From Kiritimatiellota bacterium (GTDB lineage Bacteria; Verrucomicrobiota; Kiritimatiellia; JAAZAB01), in contig JAPLSY010000019.1 in assembly GCA_026398415.1 (NCBI GenBank), positions 1-64,000 of the forward strand: a DNA stretch of 64,000 nucleotides. The letters run 5' to 3'. Within the stretch, counting starts at the first letter, position 1. The number at the start of each line of letters is the position of its first letter. Both the position numbers and the translations under genes were made by a program. Positions 1 to 7,508 of the stretch are shown here, in pieces. Below the pieces are notes generated by a model. The model was given only the letters and a program-made list of their open reading frames with translations, was not told the origin of the DNA and did not search any database.

Positions 1-24
1 AGTCCACGGTCCATAGTCTACGGT
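1..24. repeat. Short word-like intergenic repeat
   Basis: The first bases are built from near-copies of a short word (tccacgg, tccatag, tctacgg) in tandem. It lies upstream of the tRNA and is cut by the window edge, so its full length is unknown. It resembles the low-complexity intergenic strings at 5421-5454, 56924-56959 and 57037-57064 in style, not in sequence. Confidence 0.4.
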
Positions 25-93
25 TGTTCGTTTTCAGATTGTCGTCTGATTTCAGACTTGCATTCAACGCACCGATTTTCTACCGTCTGCATC

Positions 94-166
<73 letters not shown>

Positions 167-382
167 CAAATTTTAATCAGCAGGCGAAAATTTTTCCTGC
201 GGGTCGCTTGCCTTCCGCTTCTATTCTCCGGCCGTCAAAGCCGAATTGTCGTAACCTTAATACCCTTTAATATCAATTGTCAAGGGCTGGCCCTATTTGC
301 CCTATTTGCCATACGTGTTTACAATCTGCTTGTTATAACTGAGAAAACTTCGTCCAATGGTTCCGGCATCAGGCAAACATTC

Positions 383-1504
383 ATGGACACGCTCGAAAAA
401 CTCAAAATCCTATCCGCCGATTCGCGTTATGATCTGGCTTGCGCCTGCGGCACAAATGACCAGGATCGCCGCAGGCGTGGCGCGGAAGGCAAATGGTTGT
501 ATCCCGTCACCCTGCCCAACGGCGGCCGTTCCGTCCTGCTCAAAACACTGTTGTCGAATGCCTGCGCGAACGACTGCAAGTACTGCCCCTTGCGCCGTGA
601 TACCAACATCCGGCGATGCGCGCTTAACCCGGACGAAACGGCGCGGGTTTTTATGCAATATCTCGAGCGGCGGGAAATTTTCGGGCTGTTTCTCAGTTCG
701 GGCGTGATCAGTTCACCGGATCGGACGATGGAACAGTTAAACGCCGTAGCCGCGCGTCTACGGTACAAGCATCGGTTCAAAGGCTATATTCATTTAAAAA
801 TTATTCCGGGCACATCCGACGCAGCCATCCAGGAAACCCTTTCCCTGGCGAGCGCCGTTTCGATCAATATCGAAACACCCGGAGAGGCGCATTGCCGCAA
901 GTTGTCCGAACGCAAGCATTTTCTGGAGGATATCATCCGTCCTTTAAAACTCGTGGCGCGGCTGACCGCCAAAGGGGAACCATACGCGCGGGTCCGAACC
1001 ACCACCCAATTTGTGGTGGGCGCCTCGGATGAGAACGATGCCGAAATCGTGAATTACATGTTTGGCCTTTATGACCGCCTGCACCTGGACCGGGTTTATT
1101 TCTCCGCCTACCAGAAGGGTCTGGGCGCCCCCGACATTCCCGGGGAAACCGGCGGCATGACCAAGCCGGCCGACCACCTCCTGCGCGAGCACCGGCTTTA
1201 TCAGGTTGATTTCCTGATACGCAAATACGGTTTCAAGGCGGAGGATATCATGTTCGATGCCCACCATAATCTGAGCTTAGACAAGGATCCCAAGGAACGC
1301 TGGGCCGAGCAGCATCCGGAATTCTACCCCGTCAAGGTTAACCAGGCAGATCGGGAGGCGCTCTTGCGCGTGCCGGGATTTGGCCCGCTGACGGTGGCGC
1401 GGATAGTGGCGCAGCGCCGTCAAGGGCGGTTGACCCATCTGCAAGGCCTGAATCTGCGCGGCGGGCGCCTGCAAAAAGCCCTGGCACACATCAGGTTTGA
1501 TTAG
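383..1504 (+). CDS. Radical SAM protein of the putative DNA modification/repair family
   Basis: A 373-residue protein with a radical SAM cluster motif C61-x3-C65-x2-C68 (CANDCKYC), which would hold the 4Fe-4S cluster that cleaves S-adenosylmethionine. Around residues 320-345 a helix-hairpin-helix (RVPGFGPLTVARIV) suggests DNA binding. The layout matches the family known as putative DNA modification/repair radical SAM protein (TIGR03916), which normally sits beside a uracil-DNA-glycosylase-family partner. No such partner is in this window: a tRNA lies upstream and an ABC transporter downstream. No clear Shine-Dalgarno sequence precedes the ATG at 383, but the N-terminal residues look native. 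The substrate is unknown. The fold is secure, the repair role is inferred from the family. Confidence 0.85.
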   Translation: MDTLEKLKILSADSRYDLACACGTNDQDRRRRGAEGKWLYPVTLPNGGRSVLLKTLLSNACANDCKYCPLRRDTNIRRCALNPDETARVFMQYLERREIFGLFLSSGVISSPDRTMEQLNAVAARLRYKHRFKGYIHLKIIPGTSDAAIQETLSLASAVSINIETPGEAHCRKLSERKHFLEDIIRPLKLVARLTAKGEPYARVRTTTQFVVGASDENDAEIVNYMFGLYDRLHLDRVYFSAYQKGLGAPDIPGETGGMTKPADHLLREHRLYQVDFLIRKYGFKAEDIMFDAHHNLSLDKDPKERWAEQHPEFYPVKVNQADREALLRVPGFGPLTVARIVAQRRQGRLTHLQGLNLRGGRLQKALAHIRFD

Positions 1505-1585
1505 GCCGGCTTTTGCTCACCGATCAAACCGATCAGGGTCACCCTTGCGAAGCCGTTGGAAAACGCTCCCGGCTCGATACGGTCA

Positions 1586-1613
1586 TTGACAAACGATTCA
1601 ATCTGCCTATAAC
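1586..1613 (+). promoter_or_regulatory. Sigma-70-type promoter of the ABC transporter operon
   Basis: A perfect -35 box TTGACA (1586-1591) is followed by a 16-nt spacer and a -10 box TATAAC (1608-1613). Transcription would start near 1620, giving a leader of about 28 nt that carries the CAGGAG ribosome site at 1635-1640 ahead of the ATG at 1648. It lies within the gap after the radical SAM gene, so the transporter genes have their own promoter. Confidence 0.6.
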
Positions 1614-1647
1614 CGTACCAATAACCATTCCATACAGGAGAAATATT

Positions 1648-2796
1648 ATGAAGCGCAGTTTGGCATGTCTGGCAGCCGGCGTACTTGCATGGCAGGCGGG
1701 AGCAGCGGCGGAAATAAAGATCGGTGTTGTCGCAGAACTGACCGGGGATATGCCCGCCGTGGGCGCCTCCTGCAAGCAGGCCGCGCTCATGGCGGTGGAC
1801 GAGGTGAACAGCGCCGGCGGCCTGAAGGTGGGTGGCGTCGCCTATACGATCGATTTGCAGATCGAGGACAATGTCGCCAAGTCCGATCAATCGGCCCTGG
1901 CGACCCAGAAGCTGATCGCTCAGGATCGTGTGCTGGCCATAATCGGGCCGAATGCCAGCCTGGGCGCGGTACCGGCTTCCGCCATCGCCGAAAGCGGCCG
2001 GACGGTAATGATCACGCCGTGGTCCACCAATCCCAAGACAACCCGCGACATGCGCACGGGGCGTTCCAAGCGATATGTGTTCCGGGCATGTTACACCGAC
2101 GCTTTTGAGGGACAGGTGCTGGCCATGTTCGTGTTGAATCAACTTAAACTCAAACGGGCGGCGGCCCTGTATGATGTGGCTTCGGAAGCGCCGACCAGCC
2201 AGTCGGAATTATTCCGGCGCATTTTTACCGAAAACGGCGGCGTCGTAACGGCGTTTGAAACCTATACCACGGGCGATCGCGATTTTTCGGCACAATTGAC
2301 CAAGATCAAGGCATCGAACCCGGACATCATTTTCCTGCCGTCCTATTACAACGATGTGCCCCTGGTGGTGACCCAGGCCAAACGCCTGGGCATGCAGGCG
2401 CCCTTTCTCGGCAGCGATGCCTGGAGCAGTCCTGAATTGATCACACTTTCGCAAGGCGCGGTGGAAGGTTATTATTTTGCCAATCATTATGCCGCCGATA
2501 TTGCCACACCCGCGGCACAAAAATTTATCAATGCTTATAAGGCCCGTTATAAAACGCTGCCGGACGATGTGGCGGCGTTGACCTACGACGCCTTCGGCCT
2601 GCTGTTTCAGGCATTGAAACAAATTGAGAAGCCGGAACGCGAGGCCTTGCGCAATGCCCTGTCAACAATCAGCCACTATGAAGGGGTCACCGGGAATATG
2701 CGCTTCCAGGAAGGCTCGGGCGATCCGATCAAGAGCGCGGTCATTCTACAAGTCAAGAACGGCAAATTCGTCTGGTTTGCCAACGCCAATCCGTAG
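1648..2796 (+). CDS. ABC transporter substrate-binding protein, branched-chain amino acid type
   Basis: A periplasmic solute-binding protein of 382 residues, family Peripla_BP_6 (LivJ/LivK-like). Residues 1-22 form a signal peptide (basic start MKR, hydrophobic core, AGAAA cleavage region) and the mature part opens with EIKIGVVAELTGDMPAVG, typical of this family. The ATG at 1648 is chosen because CAGGAG lies 8 nt upstream and a signal peptide follows; the reading frame continues upstream to 1513 without such signals. It is the first gene of a five-gene operon with two permeases and two ATPases. Liv-type systems carry leucine, isoleucine and valine, but family members also bind amides, urea or aromatic compounds, so the ligand is open. 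Confidence 0.9.
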   Translation: MKRSLACLAAGVLAWQAGAAAEIKIGVVAELTGDMPAVGASCKQAALMAVDEVNSAGGLKVGGVAYTIDLQIEDNVAKSDQSALATQKLIAQDRVLAIIGPNASLGAVPASAIAESGRTVMITPWSTNPKTTRDMRTGRSKRYVFRACYTDAFEGQVLAMFVLNQLKLKRAAALYDVASEAPTSQSELFRRIFTENGGVVTAFETYTTGDRDFSAQLTKIKASNPDIIFLPSYYNDVPLVVTQAKRLGMQAPFLGSDAWSSPELITLSQGAVEGYYFANHYAADIATPAAQKFINAYKARYKTLPDDVAALTYDAFGLLFQALKQIEKPEREALRNALSTISHYEGVTGNMRFQEGSGDPIKSAVILQVKNGKFVWFANANP

Positions 2797-2815
2797 ATGA
2801 GCGAGATTCTACGAC

Positions 2816-3691
2816 ATGGCTTATTTGTTCCAGCAGATTTTGAATGCGTTGCAGTTGGGCAGCATCTACGCACTAATTGCTCTCGGCTATACCATGGTCT
2901 ATGGCATCATGACCATGATCAACTTCGCCCACGGCGATATCTTCATGGTAGGCGCGTTTCTGTGCTTTGTGGCCGCCACGGTGCTGGGGCTGCCTTTCAT
3001 TCCGGCCCTGTTGTTGTCCATGACGGGATGCGCGCTCCTCGGCGTGGTCATTGAGCGCCTGGCCTACAAACCTTTACGTAATGCGCCGCGCGTATCAGCC
3101 GTCATCACGGCGCTGGGCGTCGGCCTCGTGCTTGAGCACCTGACCCTGGTCTTCAGCCCGTATCCGCGCCATGTGCCGGCGCTGTGGTCTTCCGCCACCT
3201 GGCATGTCGGCGGCGTGACGCTCTCGTCCCTCCAGGCGCTCATCATTGTATTGTCCGTGTTGCTGATGGTGTTGCTGGATTGGCTGGTACGCCGGACAAT
3301 GCTGGGACTGGCTATACGCGCCATTTCCTGGGACCGGACCGTGGCGGCCATCATGGGCGTTCCGGTGGATGCCGTAATCTCGCTGACTTTCGCCATCGGC
3401 GCCGCACTGGGCGGTGCGGCCGGCTTCCTGTACGCACTGGCCTATCCCGTGATTGATCCCTACATGGGCGTGATTGTGGGTTGGAAGGCATTCATTGCCG
3501 CAGTCGTGGGCGGGATCGGCAATGTTCGCGGCGCCATGCTGGGCGGATTTATCCTGGGCGCCGTCGAAATCATGGTGGCGGCCTTCCTGCCATCCACTTA
3601 TCGGGATTTGATCGCCTTCGCCCTGCTGTTCACGCTTTTGATCTTGAAGCCCTATGGACTCCTCGGACAGCCTCGTCCACAGAAAGTTTGA
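2816..3691 (+). CDS. livH: Branched-chain amino acid-type ABC permease LivH
   Basis: A 291-residue integral membrane permease with about eight hydrophobic segments. It begins QQILNALQLGSIYALIALGY and has the family stretch YGIMTMINFAHGDIFMVGAF near residues 30-50, both hallmarks of LivH. The conserved cytoplasmic loop for ATPase contact is near residues 160-185 (RRTMLGLAIRAISWDRTVAA), and the GGIGNVRGAMLGG stretch follows near residue 235. It starts 19 nt after the binding-protein stop, with a weak ribosome site. It should pair with LivM in the inner membrane. Confidence 0.93.
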   Translation: MAYLFQQILNALQLGSIYALIALGYTMVYGIMTMINFAHGDIFMVGAFLCFVAATVLGLPFIPALLLSMTGCALLGVVIERLAYKPLRNAPRVSAVITALGVGLVLEHLTLVFSPYPRHVPALWSSATWHVGGVTLSSLQALIIVLSVLLMVLLDWLVRRTMLGLAIRAISWDRTVAAIMGVPVDAVISLTFAIGAALGGAAGFLYALAYPVIDPYMGVIVGWKAFIAAVVGGIGNVRGAMLGGFILGAVEIMVAAFLPSTYRDLIAFALLFTLLILKPYGLLGQPRPQKV

Positions 3692-3694
3692 CAT

Positions 3695-4660
3695 ATGAAC
3701 CGCCACTGGATCATAGGGTTGCTATTGCTGGCCGGGGCGGGATTGTCCTGGGCCATCCCGCGCTATGAACTGCTCAATCCCTACCTGCAAGCAACGCTCA
3801 TGTACCTGGGCATCAATATTATCCTGGCGACCAGTCTTAATTTGATCAACGGCTATCTGGGCGAATTTTCCGTCGGCCACGCTGGATTCATGGCGGTCGG
3901 CGCCTATGTCTCGGCCATCCTGACGGTCATGCTCATACCAGTCGGCGCGGCCATCTGGCGATTCCCGCTGGCCATCCTGGCCGGAGGCGGTGCGGCGGCG
4001 CTGACGGGATTAGTGGTGGCTATCCCGGCCTTCCGTACGCGGGGCGATTACCTGGCCATCGTGACGCTGGCCTTCGCCATGATCGTCAAATCCGCGCTGG
4101 AAAACATCAACGCCATAGGCGGTCCGCGGGGGCTATTGGGCATTGAAGGCCTATCCACCATGCCGTGGATTTTTGCCTGGACCGTGCTCTCGGTCTGGGT
4201 AATCCGCAACTTCGTTTATTCCAACCCCGGCCGCGGCGTGCTGGCCATCCGCGAGGACGAAGTGGCGGCGGAGCTCATGGGCGTCAATACGCGCTGGGTC
4301 AAAATCCGAGCGTTTATGATTGCCTCCTTTTTTGCCGGCGTGGCCGGCGGACTGTTTACCCATCTCCTGCAGTTCATCAGTCCGCGAATCTTCGACATTA
4401 CGAAGACCACCGATATTCTCGTGATGGTTTACCTGGGAGGCGTCGGATCGATCGGGGGCTCGATCATGGGCGCCTCCCTGTTCACGGTGCTTCAAGAATG
4501 TTTGCGCCCCCTAGGCGTGTGGCGCATGGTTATCATGCCGCTGCTGCTGATTCTGTTGATGTTGTTTCGGCCGCGCGGCATTATGGGCTTGCGCGATTTT
4601 CCCTGGTTCCGGCCGTCGGTTGAGTGCCCCCAGCGACCTCCGGAGATTCATCATTCATGA
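3695..4660 (+). CDS. livM: Branched-chain amino acid-type ABC permease LivM
   Basis: A 321-residue membrane permease, second half of the transport channel. Family motifs are visible: LGINIILATSLNLINGYLGE with FSVGHAGFMAVGAYVSA near residues 32-75, the EAA-type loop NPGRGVLAIREDEVAAELMG near residues 173-195, and YLGGVGSIGGSIMGA near residue 248. It starts 3 nt after livH ends. The last residues (PSVECPQRPPEIHHS) are polar and family-atypical, and their codons contain the ribosome site for livG, whose ATG overlaps this stop codon (ATGA at 4657-4660). Confidence 0.93.
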   Translation: MNRHWIIGLLLLAGAGLSWAIPRYELLNPYLQATLMYLGINIILATSLNLINGYLGEFSVGHAGFMAVGAYVSAILTVMLIPVGAAIWRFPLAILAGGGAAALTGLVVAIPAFRTRGDYLAIVTLAFAMIVKSALENINAIGGPRGLLGIEGLSTMPWIFAWTVLSVWVIRNFVYSNPGRGVLAIREDEVAAELMGVNTRWVKIRAFMIASFFAGVAGGLFTHLLQFISPRIFDITKTTDILVMVYLGGVGSIGGSIMGASLFTVLQECLRPLGVWRMVIMPLLLILLMLFRPRGIMGLRDFPWFRPSVECPQRPPEIHHS

Positions 4661-5430
4661 CCCCCTGGTTACAGGCAAATAATGTCGGGCATCATTTCGG
4701 CGGATTGAGCGCCATTTCCGGATTTAACCTGGAGTTGCGCCCCGGGGAACTGGTCGGCCTGATCGGGCCCAACGGGGCCGGCAAAACAACCGTTTTCAAC
4801 CTGATCACCGGCGTCTACCGCGCCGCGGAGGGCTCCATCCAGTTCCAAGGCCGCGAGTTGGTGGGGCTTACACCCTGGATTATTTCCGGGCTGGGCATTG
4901 CGCGCACCTTTCAGAATATCCGGATTTTCAAACAATTGAGCGTGCTCGATAATGTGCGCATCGCTTATTATCAACATGCGCGCTACAGCCTGGCCGAAGC
5001 GCTCCTGCACCTCGGCCGTTACCGCCGGGAGGAGCGGCGCCTGACCCAGTCGGCCATGGAAATTCTGGGCCTTCTGCACCTGGAAGCCTATGCCGACGAG
5101 CAGGCCGATAGTTTGCCTTACGGGCTCCAGCGCCGGTTGGAAATCGCACGGGCATTGGCAACCGGCGCCACCCTGTTGCTGCTGGACGAACCGGCCGCAG
5201 GGATGAACCCGGTCGAGGTGGGGCAATTGATGGAATTCATCGGCTGGATACGCCGGCAGTTCAACCTGACGATCCTGCTCATCGAGCACCAGATGCGGCT
5301 CGTGACCGGCATTTGTGAACGCGTGCTGGTACTGGATTTCGGCGTCACGATCGCCGAAGGACGACCGGATGAAATCCAGAACAACGCCCAGGTGCTGGAA
5401 GCTTATCTCGGGCAGGCGGAAGACGGATGA
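4657..5430 (+). CDS. livG: Branched-chain amino acid-type ABC ATPase LivG
   Basis: A 257-residue ATPase. Walker A is GPNGAGKTT, the signature region reads LPYGLQRRLEIARAL (LivG proteins normally have LPYG here rather than LSGGQ), and Walker B is LLLLDEPAAGMNP, followed by the switch histidine in LLIEHQM. The ATG at 4657 is preferred over an in-frame GTG at 4624 because it overlaps the livM stop as ATGA and has CGGAG upstream. It powers import together with LivF. Confidence 0.94.
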   Translation: MTPWLQANNVGHHFGGLSAISGFNLELRPGELVGLIGPNGAGKTTVFNLITGVYRAAEGSIQFQGRELVGLTPWIISGLGIARTFQNIRIFKQLSVLDNVRIAYYQHARYSLAEALLHLGRYRREERRLTQSAMEILGLLHLEAYADEQADSLPYGLQRRLEIARALATGATLLLLDEPAAGMNPVEVGQLMEFIGWIRRQFNLTILLIEHQMRLVTGICERVLVLDFGVTIAEGRPDEIQNNAQVLEAYLGQAEDG

Positions 5431-5454
5431 CCGAAAACAGACGACAGATGACGG
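5421..5454. repeat. Low-complexity word repeat at the livG/livF junction
   Basis: The string is made of near-copies of (a)gacgacagatgacgg. A related string made of the same words lies at 56924-56959 between efp and epmA. Here it spans the livG stop and the first codons of the long livF reading frame, where it encodes TENRRQMTD. Confidence 0.5.
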
Positions 5455-6224
5455 ACAAGGCCGGAACCGTTAAAACCGAATCGCCAATCAATAAATCGGT
5501 CAATGGCATGAATGCATCCGACATAATTCTGGAGGTCCGTGACCTGCGGGTCCGCTACGGGCATATTGAGGCCGTGCAAGGGATCAGCTTCGAGGTCCGT
5601 ACGGGCGAGATTGTGGCCCTGGTCGGCGCCAACGGCGCCGGCAAATCGTCCACGTTACGGGCGATTTCGGGAGTCTTGCCGTTCAGCGGAGAAATATTGT
5701 TCGAAGGCCAGCCGATCCACCGCCTGGGTTCGGCGGCAATTGTGGCGCGTGGCATTGCCCAAGTGCCGGAAGGACGGGGCATCTTCGGCAACCTGACCGT
5801 TCAGGAGAACCTAAAACTGGCCACCTGGAACCGCCGCGACCGGCGCGCGGTCAAGGACGATCTGCGCCATGTTTTCGACCTGTTTCCGCGCCTGGCGGAA
5901 CGTCGGCAACAACTGGGCGGAACACTTTCCGGCGGTGAACAGCAGATGTTGGCCATCGCCCGCGCGCTGATGACCCGCGCCAAGCTATTGCTTTTAGACG
6001 AGCCCTCCATGGGACTGGCGCCCATGCTGGTACGTGAAATTTTTCGCATCCTGCAGGATATCAACCAGGCTGGAACAAGCCTTTTGCTGGTTGAACAGAA
6101 CGCGCTAATGGCCTTGAAAGTGGCTTCGCACGGCTATGTACTGGAAACCGGCCACATCGTTATGCATGGCACCGGCCGGGAACTGGCGGACCATCCCCGT
6201 GTCAAGGAAGCCTATTTAGGATGA
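5427..6224 (+). CDS. livF: Branched-chain amino acid-type ABC ATPase LivF
   Basis: The second ATPase of the transporter. Walker A is GANGAGKSS, the signature is LSGGEQQMLAIARAL, Walker B is LLLLDEPSMGLAP, and LLVEQNA carries the LivF-type switch region (Gln in place of His). The long frame from the ATG at 5427 (265 residues) overlaps the livG stop as ATGA, but its first 27 residues are polar, family-foreign and partly encoded by the word repeat at 5421-5454. The alternative ATG at 5508 (MNASDIILEVRDL) gives 238 residues, closer to normal LivF length. Either start keeps the whole ATPase. The 3' end overlaps the convergent SGNH gene by 13 nt. Confidence 0.92.
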   Translation: MTENRRQMTDKAGTVKTESPINKSVNGMNASDIILEVRDLRVRYGHIEAVQGISFEVRTGEIVALVGANGAGKSSTLRAISGVLPFSGEILFEGQPIHRLGSAAIVARGIAQVPEGRGIFGNLTVQENLKLATWNRRDRRAVKDDLRHVFDLFPRLAERRQQLGGTLSGGEQQMLAIARALMTRAKLLLLDEPSMGLAPMLVREIFRILQDINQAGTSLLLVEQNALMALKVASHGYVLETGHIVMHGTGRELADHPRVKEAYLG

Positions 6225-7357
6225 GGGCAGCCGATTAGTCTGCTAACATCGCACTTTGCCACCAAGATGCCGCTCAGTTCGAACTCGTTGCCGGTACTTT
6301 CCGGGTGAGGTTGTTTAAATTTTCTGATTTTTAGCAAGTGTTTGCCGGGCTTCAAGTCGTGAGCGATTATTTCGCCGTGCGGATACCCGCCCCAATGACA
6401 CGGGAAATGGCCTTCCAAAAGAACCGGTGGCCGGTCATCAATTTGCACCTCGGCCCTGCCCATGCCGACATTGAATTTTTTATAGATGACACCGATACTG
6501 CGCGCTTCTATTTCCATGATCATTGGTGCATAAGTCTTGTTTTGCGCTTTCCAGCCGGGTGAAAAAAACGCCGTTACTGATTCTGCCCAATCACCGTACG
6601 TGACCGGCTCGATCGTGTTGCTGTACAGGATGCGCGCGTTTTCGTACAGGTCGGATACCAGCGGCGCCGGGATTGATACATCGGCCGCGTTGGTTGTAGC
6701 TGATGACAAACTGTTGAATATCGCGTCAAGCTGATACGCAATAATTTCACTTAAAAACTTGTGGCCAGAATCGTTCGGATGCACTTCATCAGGCGAGATG
6801 TCGGTCCACTTCATACGTCCGGCTGCTATTTCCGGCCAGAACGCGTCCCGGTAACTTGCCATGGACAACTTGTAATGAAACCCGATTTTTTTATGCAGGT
6901 CTTGCGCGTTCTCGCCGCGGTTGTTTGTCAGAAATACCAGCATAACACCCGGATTGTTTTTTGATTTTAATATCTGCCTGATCAAGCCTTCATAAGTCAG
7001 TTCAACGATCGGCGCAACGGGATCATTAACGGCATATTCAACAACGACAAAGTCAGGGGCATGTTTTAACAGGTGATCCTGGACGCGATGCGCGCCCATC
7101 AAAGAACCGGTTGCGCCAATACCGGCATTGATCAGGTCAACTTTTGTGCAGGGGAACCTGGTCTGCCACCACTTGTGTACCAGGCTGGCATATTTTTTAT
7201 CAATTGAACTTGCGCTTGCTCCTTGCGTGATTGACCCGCCGATACAACCGATCGTAATTGGTTGCTGGCTGATTGCTTTCTGCATTACGCGTTTTAGCCT
7301 CGATGTATCGCCGATGCTGACAACGGATTTTTTCAACAGGTTCATGTCAATTTTCAT
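6212..7357 (-). CDS. SGNH/GDSL-type hydrolase
   Basis: A cytoplasmic protein of 381 residues with an SGNH hydrolase domain in the first 210 residues. The block I serine sits in GCIGGSITQG (a GGS variant of GDS), block II is near NAGIGATGS, block III is VEYAVNDP with the conserved Asn, and the Asp/His pair is in DEVHPNDSGH. The C-terminal 150 residues look like a beta-rich accessory domain. Such enzymes usually remove acetyl or other acyl groups from sugars. The ATG at 7357 is chosen for its AAAGGA site 7-12 nt upstream; the frame stays open to 7375. It is divergent from the secreted sialidase-like gene at 7509, and both may serve the same glycan. The substrate is unknown. Confidence 0.8.
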   Translation of the reverse strand: MKIDMNLLKKSVVSIGDTSRLKRVMQKAISQQPITIGCIGGSITQGASASSIDKKYASLVHKWWQTRFPCTKVDLINAGIGATGSLMGAHRVQDHLLKHAPDFVVVEYAVNDPVAPIVELTYEGLIRQILKSKNNPGVMLVFLTNNRGENAQDLHKKIGFHYKLSMASYRDAFWPEIAAGRMKWTDISPDEVHPNDSGHKFLSEIIAYQLDAIFNSLSSATTNAADVSIPAPLVSDLYENARILYSNTIEPVTYGDWAESVTAFFSPGWKAQNKTYAPMIMEIEARSIGVIYKKFNVGMGRAEVQIDDRPPVLLEGHFPCHWGGYPHGEIIAHDLKPGKHLLKIRKFKQPHPESTGNEFELSGILVAKCDVSRLIGCPHPK

Positions 7358-7415
7358 TGCAGCAATTCCTTTCAAAAGACAAGTTATGAGTTGACTGCAA
7401 AAATCTTGCGTTCAG

Positions 7416-7444
7416 TTGTTGAAAAATGTATCGGACTGTATAGT
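7416..7444 (+). promoter_or_regulatory. Candidate promoter of the sialidase-like gene at 7509
   Basis: A -10 box TATAGT (7439-7444) lies 17 nt downstream of a weak -35 TTGTTG (7416-7421). The predicted start near 7451 leaves a leader of about 58 nt ending in the strong ribosome site GGAGG at 7497-7501. The weak -35 leaves room for an activator. Confidence 0.4.
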
Positions 7445-7508
7445 ATATTCAACATTTAAACGAAAGAGATACGCAATCAACGCACCGGTAAGATACGGAG
7501 GAAATCCG

